Made by a program: the position numbers and the translations under genes. From JAZKAR01 sp040389065 (lineage in GTDB: Bacteria > Pseudomonadota > Gammaproteobacteria > Burkholderiales > Casimicrobiaceae): DNA of 64,000 bases. Under the pieces are notes generated by a model. It searched no databases. It was not told the DNA's origin and was given only the letters and a program-made list of their open reading frames with translations. This document shows positions 36,891-45,435 of this stretch, piece by piece (within the stretch, counting starts at the first letter, position 1; every line of letters begins with the position of its first letter). The stretch spans positions 48,191-112,190 of the forward strand of contig JAZKAR010000031.1 in NCBI GenBank assembly GCA_040389065.1, in the 5' to 3' direction.

Positions 36891-38420
36891 TTAATGTGAT
36901 AAAGAAGATAGTTGATCATCAGCTACGTGGTGGTCATCGGTTGCCTGATGATTATCTTTTGCATTGGTACGTTCATGTGCAAGATCAGTTAAATACTGCG
37001 TATCGATATCGCCTGTAACATATTGACCATTAAAACATGAAGCCTCAAACTCTTGTATCGAAGGGTTTACTTCACGAATAGCAGATTTTAAATCATCAAG
37101 GTCTTGATAAATCAATGCATCAGCATTAATAGCAATACGGATTTCTTCAAGCGTTTTACCATGGGCTATCAGCTCAGTTTGTGTTGGCATATCAATACCA
37201 TATACGTTTGCGTAACGTACTTTAGGCGCAGCAGATGCAAAATAGACTTTTTTAGCGCCTGCAGCGCGTGCCATGTTTACAATTTCCCGGCTTGTAGTGC
37301 CTCTTACAATCGAGTCATCAACTAACAAGACAACACGATTACGAAACTCTATTCCAATGGGATTAAGCTTGTGGCGAACCGATTTATTGCGAACGGCTTG
37401 CCCCGGCATAATAAAGGTGCGCCCAATATAACGGTTTTTAATAAATCCCTCTCTAAATAAGAGGTTCAGTTGGGAGGCTAGCTCTTGAGCGCAAGGACGG
37501 CTTGATTCAGGAATAGGGATAACAACATCAATATCATCAAGGTTACCTAGCCGCTTAATTTTGTCTGCAAGCCGTGCGCCCATTGCAAGGCGGGTTGCAT
37601 AGACTGAGGTTCCATCTAACGTAGAATCAGGGCGTGCCAAATATACATACTCAAATAAGCATGGCGTAAGTTTCGCATGACTCACACATTGTTGAGTATG
37701 GATATTGCCTTGTAAATCAATAAAAATAGCTTCGCCAGGGGCAATATCTCTTAATACCTGAAACCCTAATGTATCGAGAGCAACTGACTCAGAGGCGACA
37801 ATGTATTCAGGGCGGCCTTCAAATTGATTAGTACCTAAAATTAATGGGCGAATACCATATGGGTCACGAAATGCAATCATTCCATACCCAGCGATCATGG
37901 CAATAACCGCATACGCACCTTGAATACGGGTATACACCACGCTAATGGCTTCAAAAATACGCTGAGGGTCTAGCGCTTTTCCTTTAGAGGAATTTTGAAT
38001 TTCATGTGCAAAAATATTTAATAAAACTTCAGAGTCGGAGTTTGTATTGATATGGCGGAAGTTTTTTTCAAGCAGCTGCTGTTTTAACGCATAACTATTT
38101 GTGAGATTGCCATTATGAACAAGCGTAATTCCAAACGGCGAGTTTACATAGAAAGGTTGCGCTTCTTGAGCTGCATTGGCTGAACCTGCCGTTGGGTAGC
38201 GTACATGCGCAATGCCCCAGTTACCTTGCAGCTCTTTCATGTGGCGTTTGCGGATAACATCACGCACAAGGCCGCTGCCTTTATGGAGCCTTAAAATCTG
38301 ACCATTTTCAAGCGTTGCAATGCCAGCGGCATCTTGCCCGCGATGTTGCAAGGAAACAAGACCATCGTAGAGTAATTGATTAACGGGGGATTGACCTGCA
38401 ATACCTATAATGCCGCACAT
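36891..38420 (-). CDS. purF: Amidophosphoribosyltransferase
   Basis: 509 residues. The sequence starts MCGIIGIAG, so Cys2 becomes the N-terminal nucleophile after Met removal, with no propeptide. The glutaminase half has HVRYPTAG and HNGNLTN; the transferase half has the PRPP loop VVLLVDDSIVRGTTS. It catalyses the first step of purine synthesis, PRPP plus glutamine to phosphoribosylamine. The last 25 residues are a His/Asp-rich tail (DDHHVADDQ) that looks non-essential. Followed by metZ. Confidence 0.95.
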   Translation of the reverse strand: MCGIIGIAGQSPVNQLLYDGLVSLQHRGQDAAGIATLENGQILRLHKGSGLVRDVIRKRHMKELQGNWGIAHVRYPTAGSANAAQEAQPFYVNSPFGITLVHNGNLTNSYALKQQLLEKNFRHINTNSDSEVLLNIFAHEIQNSSKGKALDPQRIFEAISVVYTRIQGAYAVIAMIAGYGMIAFRDPYGIRPLILGTNQFEGRPEYIVASESVALDTLGFQVLRDIAPGEAIFIDLQGNIHTQQCVSHAKLTPCLFEYVYLARPDSTLDGTSVYATRLAMGARLADKIKRLGNLDDIDVVIPIPESSRPCAQELASQLNLLFREGFIKNRYIGRTFIMPGQAVRNKSVRHKLNPIGIEFRNRVVLLVDDSIVRGTTSREIVNMARAAGAKKVYFASAAPKVRYANVYGIDMPTQTELIAHGKTLEEIRIAINADALIYQDLDDLKSAIREVNPSIQEFEASCFNGQYVTGDIDTQYLTDLAHERTNAKDNHQATDDHHVADDQLSSLSH

Positions 38421-38548
38421 AGACTATCTTTTTTTGATGGAAAGAAAGGGGCGTAGTTTACCATACTCAAGAAAAAACAAAACACTGATTAAAAAAAGAT
38501 AAGGTTTAACGCAGTGTGTTTTGGAGGCAACGTGAATGAGAAAATGAA

Positions 38549-38591
38549 AGTGGTACAGACTCACTGATAAATATCAGAAGTATGTACCACT
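38549..38591. other. Nested inverted repeats upstream of purF
   Basis: AGTGGTACA (38549-38557) and TGTACCACT (38583-38591) form an outer 9-bp palindrome, and CTGATA/TATCAG (38564-38577) an inner one. They lie in the gap between pbpG and purF, about 130 bases upstream of the purF start. This could be the pbpG terminator or an operator for purF; nothing decides between these. Confidence 0.45.
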
Positions 38592-38687
38592 GAGACATTG
38601 AAGTCTTTTTTGGTAGTATAGCCACACGCTAGCTGAGAAATACTTAAGTTAATCAGTTGGGCGTGTGACAATTCTATTGTTGATTAA

Positions 38688-39755
38688 TTAGCCGTGAGTT
38701 TTTCTATTATTGGCTCTTGCCATAGCTTTAGATTTAACTTTATGGGAAGTAGTAGCAATACGTTTATAGGTTTTTTTACGTGCAGCAACTTGTTTTTTAA
38801 CAGCATGATGAACAGTGGCAGCAGCGCGAGGTGTTTCACTAGCATCTGCAACACTGCTGTTATCGTAATCTTGTCCGCCATTTTCTAGCCAGCTTTTAAT
38901 ACGATGTGCATCGCTTAGACGAGCTTGTTTTCCATTGGCATCAAGCATCACAATGGTGATGGGGTGTTCTTCAACACGCACGATCATGACTAAACAACGT
39001 CCGGCTTCTTGTATATAACCTGTTTTGCTGACCACGATATCCCAGTTAGGATCGCGCATTAATGCATTTGAATTGCGATAGCTAAGAGGGCGTTGACCAG
39101 GAGCTGGCTCAATCCAATACTCAGCCGTCGTTGTAAAGTCGCGAATAGGTTGGTAATTCACGGCAGCATGAACCATACGTACTAAGTCTTCAGCGGTAGA
39201 CTGATTAGAGCTTGAAAGCCCGGTGGAGTCAGCATAATGCGTATTGGTCATGCCTAATGAGGCAGCTTTTTTGTTCATCGCGCGAACAAAGGCTTGAATT
39301 CCGCCGGGGTAATTACGGCCTAATGCAGCAGCAGCACGATTTTCAGAAGACATTAACGCTAGACGCATAATTTCTCTGCGCGAGAGCGTAACGCCAAGCT
39401 TGAGTCTGGAATGCGTATTTTTAATGACATCCATATCTTCAGATGTAATCGTAATAGGCTCATCTAATGATAATTGAGCATCAAGCACTACCATTGCTGT
39501 CATTAATTTAGTAATAGAAGCAATAGGCGCTGGCGCTAAAGGATTTTTACTATATAACACGCGACCTGTTTCAGTATCGACTACCATCGCGTTGTTAGAA
39601 GTAAGACGTAATTTTGAAATATCAAGCGCGTTGACATCAATTCCCCTGCTTGGGGCACTCAGAGTGGTAGGCGTGCTTAGAGAAGCAACTGGTTGTGCAA
39701 AGAGAGAGCTGCTAAGCACACACCAAGCCAATGTGGCCCAAATGCGTTTTTGCAT
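38688..39755 (-). CDS. pbpG: D-alanyl-D-alanine endopeptidase (PBP7/PbpG type)
   Basis: About 355 residues. Start at 39755 is preferred over 39764 because AAGGTG is then 7 bases upstream. Signal peptide ending near SLFAQ. Serine-peptidase S11 motifs (numbered from the longer start): S83-I-T-K86, S140-E-N142 and K247-T-G249, in the order and spacing of low-molecular-mass penicillin-binding proteins. The protein hydrolyses D-Ala cross-links in peptidoglycan. The C-terminal 40 residues are rich in Lys, Arg, Ala and His and may bind the wall or membrane. The absence of the typical DacA C-terminal domain favours endopeptidase over carboxypeptidase. Confidence 0.85.
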   Translation of the reverse strand: MQKRIWATLAWCVLSSSLFAQPVASLSTPTTLSAPSRGIDVNALDISKLRLTSNNAMVVDTETGRVLYSKNPLAPAPIASITKLMTAMVVLDAQLSLDEPITITSEDMDVIKNTHSRLKLGVTLSRREIMRLALMSSENRAAAALGRNYPGGIQAFVRAMNKKAASLGMTNTHYADSTGLSSSNQSTAEDLVRMVHAAVNYQPIRDFTTTAEYWIEPAPGQRPLSYRNSNALMRDPNWDIVVSKTGYIQEAGRCLVMIVRVEEHPITIVMLDANGKQARLSDAHRIKSWLENGGQDYDNSSVADASETPRAAATVHHAVKKQVAARKKTYKRIATTSHKVKSKAMARANNRKTHG

Positions 39756-40234
39756 TACATTCACCTTTTATACTTAAATATGCGCGACAGTGCGCTTTAT
39801 ATGACGTATTTGTCTTTAGATTTAGCCTGTATCCTAACATATTCTTGTATTCAAAAAGCCTCTTAAAGTATGTTTATCTAAAATCAAAAACGCGAGTTAT
39901 ATTGATTTTAAAAAATACCTTACTTTGAAATAAGCATTTTTAAATACATTGAAAATATTAAAATAAAGCCACCCAGTAGCCTTATACAAAACCAAGCTTT
40001 TCTAAACACACTTACGTTCCCCATTGTTTTAACTATCGACGGGAGTTGAATAATTTTCAAGCTAAGTATTCAACTTTTCAGTGATAAAATCATTTTTTTA
40101 AATAAATGTGCGATAAATTGCTGTTTTTGTTGATTTTTTAAGCTTTTATTTATCGCGTAATCAAAGAAATGTAAGTGAAAATGGTTAGAAAAACTTGGCT
40201 TGTAGCTTCGCTTATTGACGTTTGTTAACACGAG
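39756..40234. other. A+T-rich intergenic region
   Basis: About 480 bases between plsY (3' end) and the pbpG start. It must hold the pbpG promoter; I see no gene, repeat copy or clear terminator in it. Confidence 0.5.
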
Positions 40235-40825
40235 CTAACGTTTAAACACACTTTCTTCGCCTTTCAGTAAGCGTTGAATATTGGTGCGGTGACGCCATAA
40301 GAGAAGTAGACACATCACCATAACGGCAGCTGTTCTGAAATCTTGCGTCCATAGCCATCCCGAAATGCAGGGCGCTAGCAGCGCTGCACTAATTGCTGCA
40401 AGTGAGGAAATTCTTAAAAGCTTCGCAATGGCTACCCATACTAACGTGACCGCTGCACCTAGCCGCCAATCAAGCGCCCATAAAATACCTGCTGCAGTTG
40501 CCACTCCTTTTCCGCCTTTAAAGCGATAAAAAATGGGGTAAAGATGCCCAATAAATACAGCTAGCACGGTTAAAAACAGAATGAAAGGCGAACTATTTGT
40601 TAGTTGTGCAACTGCGACAGGTAAAGCACCTTTTAACGCATCAAGCAGCAGTGTAATCGCTGAGGCGGTTTTTCCTCGTTGTCCACCGCTTCTCAATACA
40701 TTTGTGGCACCGGGATTACCTGAGCCATAACTATACGGGCTCGGTAATCCAAACGCTTTAGAAACGGGAACGGCAAAGGGAATCGAACCCAGGAAATAGG
40801 CAAAAACAGGAAGATAATAACTCAT
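40235..40825 (-). CDS. plsY: Acyl-phosphate glycerol-3-phosphate acyltransferase
   Basis: 196 residues, integral membrane with about five hydrophobic spans. Family motifs: SIPFAVPVSKAFG near the N-terminus, GSGNPGATNVLR (about 36-47) and GGKGVATAAG (about 104-113). PlsY transfers the acyl group from acyl-phosphate to glycerol-3-phosphate, the first step of phospholipid synthesis with PlsX. Its ATG overlaps the stop of the upstream OsmC gene (ATGA), so the two are translationally coupled. Confidence 0.93.
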   Translation of the reverse strand: MSYYLPVFAYFLGSIPFAVPVSKAFGLPSPYSYGSGNPGATNVLRSGGQRGKTASAITLLLDALKGALPVAVAQLTNSSPFILFLTVLAVFIGHLYPIFYRFKGGKGVATAAGILWALDWRLGAAVTLVWVAIAKLLRISSLAAISAALLAPCISGWLWTQDFRTAAVMVMCLLLLWRHRTNIQRLLKGEESVFKR

Positions 40826-41292
40826 GATGATATAGAAGGTTGGCTATCAGATGAAGTGGGGGAAAACGTGCTGTTTGTGCTGTTAAGTATTTCAAAATCT
40901 GCAGTAAGTTCAGCACTTTTGGCAAGCATAACAGAGGCAGAGCAATATTTATCTTTAGACAGCTTAATAGCACGCTCAACTTGATTCGTGCTGATATTTT
41001 CGCCTGTAATGACAAAGTGAAAATGGATTTTAGTGAAAATTTTAGGATCAGTTTCAGCGCGTTCGGCATCAAGCTCTACATAACAATCATTTACTGCTTG
41101 CCGTGCTTTTTTGAGTATGAGCAATACATCGAAAGCTGAACAAGCGCCAGCCCCCATTAAAAGTAGCTCCATCGGACGAGGCCCTAAGTTTCTGCCTCCA
41201 TATTCAGGTGCGCCGTCGAGAACAATGGCGTGTCCTGAGCCACTTTCTGCGACAAATGAAACGCCTTCATTCCATTTGATACGTGCTTTCAT
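40822..41292 (-). CDS. OsmC/Ohr-family protein
   Basis: 156 residues. Shows the YhfA-like OsmC plan: an N-terminal beta region (IKWNEGVSFVAESGSGHAIVLD), LLLMGAGACSAFDVLLILKKARQ with the first conserved Cys, and KDKYCSASVMLAKSAELT with the second. Reactive Cys pairs of this family reduce peroxides, though the YhfA branch has no proven role. The C-terminal 15 residues are Ser/Thr/Pro rich and extend beyond the domain. Overlaps plsY by four bases. Confidence 0.85.
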   Translation of the reverse strand: MKARIKWNEGVSFVAESGSGHAIVLDGAPEYGGRNLGPRPMELLLMGAGACSAFDVLLILKKARQAVNDCYVELDAERAETDPKIFTKIHFHFVITGENISTNQVERAIKLSKDKYCSASVMLAKSAELTADFEILNSTNSTFSPTSSDSQPSISS

Positions 41293-41375
41293 AGATTCAT
41301 CCTGCCCTCAAACGTCAGTAATGGTTTACTCTAGCGTATGAGAGAGATTCTGTCGATGCTCCTGTGCTTCAATAA

Positions 41376-41545
41376 TGTTGTCACAATCTAACTGCGGCTT
41401 GCTGCAAACCAGGATTGCTTCGCTTCCGTTCCTCATTTACTTTATGTAAACTCCGCCGTGGGGGCAGCCCCTCAAGTTCTCGCAAAACCTTGTTTTGACT
41501 TCGTCGAAGCTTTGCTTTCGCTAACCCTCAGCGATTTTGACAACA
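41376..41545 (+). repeat. Dispersed repeat family B, copy 1
   Basis: About 170 bases with short inverted ends TGTTGTC and GACAACA. The core has GGCTTGCTGCAAACCAGGAT, TTCCGTTCCTCATTTACTT and TTCTCGCAAAACCTTG, shared with 44701-44862 (inverted) and 47524-47662. It has an extra segment (GGGGGCAGCCCCTC) absent from the others. It lies in the promoter region of the downstream ABC gene. Confidence 0.8.
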
Positions 41546-41595
41546 CTATCTACGATTATTGGTAATTTAATTTATATTTTGAAAAGGAGATCGCA

Positions 41596-42285
41596 GTGTT
41601 GCGAATTGAACATTTAAAGGCAGGGTATGGGCAGGGTATTATTTTAGATGATATTCATCTCTCCTTAGATCAAGGGCACAGCATTGCGCTTTTAGGTGCG
41701 AATGGAGCAGGTAAAACGACGACGTTGAAAGCCATTTCGGGTTTATTACCCGTATGTTCAGGACGTATTGAGTTTGAAGGTAAAGAATTAACGCAATTGC
41801 CCCCTCATCAACGCGCACATTTGGGCATTGCCCATGTGCCTGAAGGCCGTCGTATTTTTCCAGATTTAACCGTACACGAAAATCTTTTAATGGGGGCTGC
41901 AATTCTTAAAGAGCCTGATCAGGCCGTTGAGCAGAAAATTTTTGAGCTATTTCCACGCTTAAAAGAGCGCTATCGTCAAGTGGCAGGCACCTTATCAGGT
42001 GGCGAGCAGCAAATGTTAGCGATAGGGCGTGCGTTGATGTCTAAGCCCCGATTATTAATGCTAGATGAACCCTCTATGGGGTTGGCTCCTAAGCTAGTTG
42101 GCGAAGTCTTTGAGGTATTGGCCGCTTTACAAAAAGAGGGGCTTACCCTGCTAATCGTTGAGCAATATGCTAAAAAAGCTTTATCATTATGCCATTATGC
42201 CTATGTACTTAATCGTGGGAAAATGTTGTTAGAAGGGCAACCGGAGGAAGTTGAAAGCCGTTTGCAAGAGGCCTATTTAAGTTAA
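41596..42285 (+). CDS. ABC transporter ATPase, LivF type
   Basis: 229 residues with GTG start and AAGGAG 6 bases upstream. Walker A GANGAGKT (34-41), signature LSGGEQQMLAIGRAL, Walker B RLLMLDEPSMGL, and the LivF-type VPEGRRIFPDLTVHENL. LivF is one of two ATPases of branched-chain amino-acid (or urea/amide) importers. No LivG, permease or binding-protein gene is adjacent, so the subunit is orphaned here; partner genes must be elsewhere or it serves another transporter. A GNAT gene follows by 41 bases on the same strand. Confidence 0.88.
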   Translation: MLRIEHLKAGYGQGIILDDIHLSLDQGHSIALLGANGAGKTTTLKAISGLLPVCSGRIEFEGKELTQLPPHQRAHLGIAHVPEGRRIFPDLTVHENLLMGAAILKEPDQAVEQKIFELFPRLKERYRQVAGTLSGGEQQMLAIGRALMSKPRLLMLDEPSMGLAPKLVGEVFEVLAALQKEGLTLLIVEQYAKKALSLCHYAYVLNRGKMLLEGQPEEVESRLQEAYLS

Positions 42286-42326
42286 AAAATAAGTTAAAAA
42301 GGCGTTTGGCATTTTAGGGAGAAATC

Positions 42327-42812
42327 GTGATTCGTCCAGCTTTAGCTAGCGATGCAGAAGCCATTGCACATATTTATAATGATTATATTCTTAACACAGC
42401 GATTACATTTGAAGAGCAAGAAGTTTCTCTTCAACAGATGGCTCAACGTATGGAAGATGTAGCTGCGTTGTCTCTACCTTGGTTAGTTGTAGAGCAAGCA
42501 GGGCAAGTGGTAGGTTACGCTTATGCATCAAAATGGAAAGTGCGCTCAGCGTATCGCTATTCGGTTGAAAGTACGATTTATCTGGCACGCGATGTGAAAG
42601 GTAAAGGATTAGGCAGCCAACTTTATATGGCATTGTTTGAGTTGCTAAAAGAAAAGGGCGTGCATGTAGTTGTCAGCGGTATTACATTACCTAATCCCGC
42701 AAGTATTGCACTGCATGAGAAGCTTGGCCTGAAAAAAATTGCCCATTTTGAAGAAATCGGTTTTAAGTTTAATGAATGGCTAGATGTAGGTTACTGGCAA
42801 GTTATATTTTGA
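42327..42812 (+). CDS. GNAT N-acetyltransferase, phosphinothricin/methionine-sulfoximine type
   Basis: 161 residues with GTG start and AGGGAG ribosome binding site. The acetyl-CoA site reads VKGKGLGSQLYMALFELL (R/Q-x-x-G-x-G/A type), preceded by VVGYAYASKWKVRSAYR and STIYLARDVKGKG. This pattern belongs to the Pat/MnaT group, which acetylates phosphinothricin or methionine sulfoximine; the physiological substrate here is not established. It is co-directional with the LivF-type gene. Confidence 0.82.
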   Translation: MIRPALASDAEAIAHIYNDYILNTAITFEEQEVSLQQMAQRMEDVAALSLPWLVVEQAGQVVGYAYASKWKVRSAYRYSVESTIYLARDVKGKGLGSQLYMALFELLKEKGVHVVVSGITLPNPASIALHEKLGLKKIAHFEEIGFKFNEWLDVGYWQVIF

Positions 42813-42827
42813 TATCGATTATCGAAC

Positions 42828-43403
42828 TTATTTTATCTTTAGTTCTTTTTGAAGCGCATTAATATTGCGTTCATGAGATTGTATCGCCTGCTGAAGATTA
42901 TCTGCACCGCTTCCTTTTAATGCAGGGTTCGCAGAAGTTTGTTCAGCCATTTTTTTTGCTTCATTCAACGCTTTAATTTCGCTATTGAGTTCATCTAGTA
43001 AAATTCCGTGCCGAGTATTATCGCGCCCTTGTTGCGTTGTGCTATCAATTTGGGCGGGAACACCAGCAAAGCTGGTCTCATCGCTATCAGAACTCGAATG
43101 GCTAGATTTGTTGTGATGAACTGAGCTTCCACTGCCTGATCGTATGCCACTAGGGGCAGGAAGAATAATGCCTGTGTTCACGGGATTACCCGGAATCACT
43201 GAAATTTCTTGGGTAACAACCCGCATACGTTTATTTTTTATTCGTGGGGGTACATTGGTATACACCACCCTGCCGGCTTCATCTTCATAGCGATAGATCT
43301 CAGCTTTTACGGCAGCTGATTGAGCAGCGAGCAGCGTTGCAATGAGTGCTAGTATTGCTATAGGCACCCCTACGCTACGAGTTGGAGTGGTGGTGTATTT
43401 CAT
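42828..43403 (-). CDS. Exported DUF4124-domain protein
   Basis: About 191 residues. An N-terminal hydrophobic segment (VGVPIAILALIATLLAAQSAAVKA) acts as signal peptide, followed by the DUF4124 motif AEIYRYEDEAGRVVYTNVPP (about 36-55). A Ser/Asn/Asp-rich linker and a C-terminal helical coil (LDELNSEIKALNEAKKMAEQ, HERNINALQKELK) complete it. The domain is common in Beta- and Gammaproteobacteria with no known activity. The ATG at 43403 is taken instead of the preceding GTG. It lies 24 bases downstream of the LysM gene, so probably one operon. Confidence 0.75.
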   Translation of the reverse strand: MKYTTTPTRSVGVPIAILALIATLLAAQSAAVKAEIYRYEDEAGRVVYTNVPPRIKNKRMRVVTQEISVIPGNPVNTGIILPAPSGIRSGSGSSVHHNKSSHSSSDSDETSFAGVPAQIDSTTQQGRDNTRHGILLDELNSEIKALNEAKKMAEQTSANPALKGSGADNLQQAIQSHERNINALQKELKIK

Positions 43404-43427
43404 CACGATGTTTCTTTCTAAAATGGA

Positions 43428-44624
43428 TTAGGGTTGTAGTAAACGGTCTCCAATTTGTATCTGCCGTTCACTTCCCATCACCAAGCCATAAGATACATTA
43501 TCAAAAACTCTGAACACCATCAATAACCCGACGCGTTCATCAGGTAGTTTAACGGCTTTTTTCTCTTCGGGATTGTTATCATTTTCAACTTTAACAACCC
43601 GACCGCGTCGGTGTATTGCTAGTACATGGCCTGTGCTTAAACCGCTTGAGGCTCCTGCACTAATGGCCACTATATTGTTACGCCCGGTTTCAGCAACACC
43701 TTCAGGAAGAGCAATAATTTCAGCTTGAATAGGTTGATCAGGCGCTCTGGGTACATAGTTCATAGGAATCACTTTAGGTGCAGGGATCAGCCGATCACCT
43801 TTCATGATTTCTTGTTTTGCACGAATAATTTCAACGCTGGTAATTTCTTCTGATTGCTTGCGAATTTTTGCATCGCCTAAATGAATAGCTTCATACCCAA
43901 GAATTTTATCTTCAGGTTCGCCATCTTCATTAAACCCCTTAAGTTTGAGAGCACGACCAGGGCGATAAATTTGTAAAATCTGGTCTTCATCTCCATTGTT
44001 AGGGAGGCCCTGAACATAAACGGTATCACCTTGCCCTAAAATAACGCGATCATCGAGCGAACCAATAATTTTAGGCGCAGTATTCATTTCGCCTAAATTA
44101 ATCACTAATGGCTTGCTAAGAAACGGCCCAATTTCAGAAGGCGAAATGGTAGGAATGGCTTCATCATCTGTTAAATCAACCCGAACATGCGGGGAGAGCC
44201 GCCCAGCAGGCAAACGGCCTTTAAAATTTTTATAGCGTTTTCCACTTTTACGTAAATGCGCACGACCATAACCATCAAACTCTAAAACCAGGCTTTCGCC
44301 AGGATAAATCCAATGAGGATCTTTAATTTGTTTTTTGTTCATGTTCCAAAGCTGATGCCATTTCCAGGGGCTTTTCAGAAATTTCTTAGCAATGCCCCAT
44401 AGCGTATCACCTTTAACCACAACATATTCAGTCGGGGCATCGGGTCGAATATCGCGCTTGCCGACAGCATTTTCTGATGAAATGCCTTCATCTGCGCTAT
44501 CAGAATTCTTGGAGGAGGTTGATGCGTCATCAGATTTTATTTTTTTAGCTTCTGCAAAAGATAAAGCCCCTCCCAGACTTAAGCTTAAGAGCAGTACGAG
44601 TGTGTTAAACTTAAACGCTTTCAT
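43428..44624 (-). CDS. Exported LysM peptidoglycan-binding protein
   Basis: 398 residues from the ATG at 44624, which has GAGGTGG upstream and begins the signal peptide (MKAFKFNTLVLLLSLSLGGALSFA); the frame opens slightly earlier. One LysM domain (about residues 66-120) with YVVVKGDTLWGIAKKFL and WIYPGESLVLEF. The remaining 270 residues form beta-rich repeats of the type seen in LysM proteins encoded next to def in proteobacteria. The gene is divergent from def-fmt, an arrangement conserved in many Betaproteobacteria, although there the LysM gene is usually followed by dprA and here by a DUF4124 gene. Confidence 0.85.
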   Translation of the reverse strand: MKAFKFNTLVLLLSLSLGGALSFAEAKKIKSDDASTSSKNSDSADEGISSENAVGKRDIRPDAPTEYVVVKGDTLWGIAKKFLKSPWKWHQLWNMNKKQIKDPHWIYPGESLVLEFDGYGRAHLRKSGKRYKNFKGRLPAGRLSPHVRVDLTDDEAIPTISPSEIGPFLSKPLVINLGEMNTAPKIIGSLDDRVILGQGDTVYVQGLPNNGDEDQILQIYRPGRALKLKGFNEDGEPEDKILGYEAIHLGDAKIRKQSEEITSVEIIRAKQEIMKGDRLIPAPKVIPMNYVPRAPDQPIQAEIIALPEGVAETGRNNIVAISAGASSGLSTGHVLAIHRRGRVVKVENDNNPEEKKAVKLPDERVGLLMVFRVFDNVSYGLVMGSERQIQIGDRLLQP

Positions 44625-44700
44625 ATCCACCTCAATCAGTGCGCGCAAGCTTAAAAACTTGCGCTGAAAATGTTCTATAAATGGTTTTGTTGGTGCATAT

Positions 44701-44862
44701 TAGGGTGTGTCTTCAATTACGCTATGGCGTCCAGCACGGAGTGCTAGCGAAACCAAGATTTTACGAGAACCGCCCCGGAGTGTACATACAGTACATGAGG
44801 CGCGGAAGCACAGTAATTCTTGGTTGCAGCAAGCCGTAGTTAGTAATTGAAAACATGCCCTA
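44701..44862 (-). repeat. Dispersed repeat family B, copy 2 (inverted)
   Basis: On the minus strand the element runs TAGGGCATGTTTTCAATTAC to GTAATTGAAGACACACCCTA, about 20-bp imperfect terminal inverted repeats. The core has GGCTTGCTGCAACCAAGAAT and CCTCATGTACTGTATGTACA. It occupies most of the divergent promoter region between the LysM and def genes. Confidence 0.85.
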
Positions 44863-44911
44863 GCAACTGGCATCCCCGTTTATTCAACAGGTAGCAAGAA
44901 GGACTTCACCG

Positions 44912-45430
44912 ATGGCACGTTTAACCATTTTGGAATATCCCGATTCCCGTCTCCACACAATTGCTCAGCCAGTTGAGGACTTCGGTCCGTGGTTAGAACA
45001 ATTAGTAGAAGACATGATCGAAACGATGTACGACGCTAAAGGTATCGGCTTAGCGGCGACACAAGTGAATATACATCGTCGTGTATTGATCATGGATTTA
45101 GCAAAAAATGATGAACCGCAAAATCTTCAAGTGTTTGTAAACCCGAAAATTATTGCAAAAGCGGGTGAGCAAGACTACGAAGAAGGGTGTTTATCTGTGC
45201 CAGGCATCTATGAAACCGTGCGACGTGCAGCCCAGGTAACAGTTGAGGCGCAGAATGTTTTTGGCGAAACATTTACGGTAGAAGCGCACGGAATTATGGC
45301 TGTGTGTTTACAACATGAAATGGATCATCTCGACGGTAAAGTTTTTGTGCAATATCTTTCACGGTTAAAGCAAGATAGAGTTGAAAGTAAGCTCAAAAAG
45401 CGCCACCGAGAACTTTCTAAAAAGCGATAA
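44912..45430 (+). CDS. def: Peptide deformylase
   Basis: 172 residues. The three deformylase motifs are intact: GIGLAATQ (44-51), EGCLS with metal ligand Cys93 (91-95) and HEMDH at 135-139 with the two His ligands and catalytic Glu136. It removes the formyl group from nascent proteins. fmt begins 5 bases later, so they form an operon. The ribosome binding site AAGGA is 9-10 bases upstream. Confidence 0.95.
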   Translation: MARLTILEYPDSRLHTIAQPVEDFGPWLEQLVEDMIETMYDAKGIGLAATQVNIHRRVLIMDLAKNDEPQNLQVFVNPKIIAKAGEQDYEEGCLSVPGIYETVRRAAQVTVEAQNVFGETFTVEAHGIMAVCLQHEMDHLDGKVFVQYLSRLKQDRVESKLKKRHRELSKKR

Positions 45431-45435
45431 CGCGT

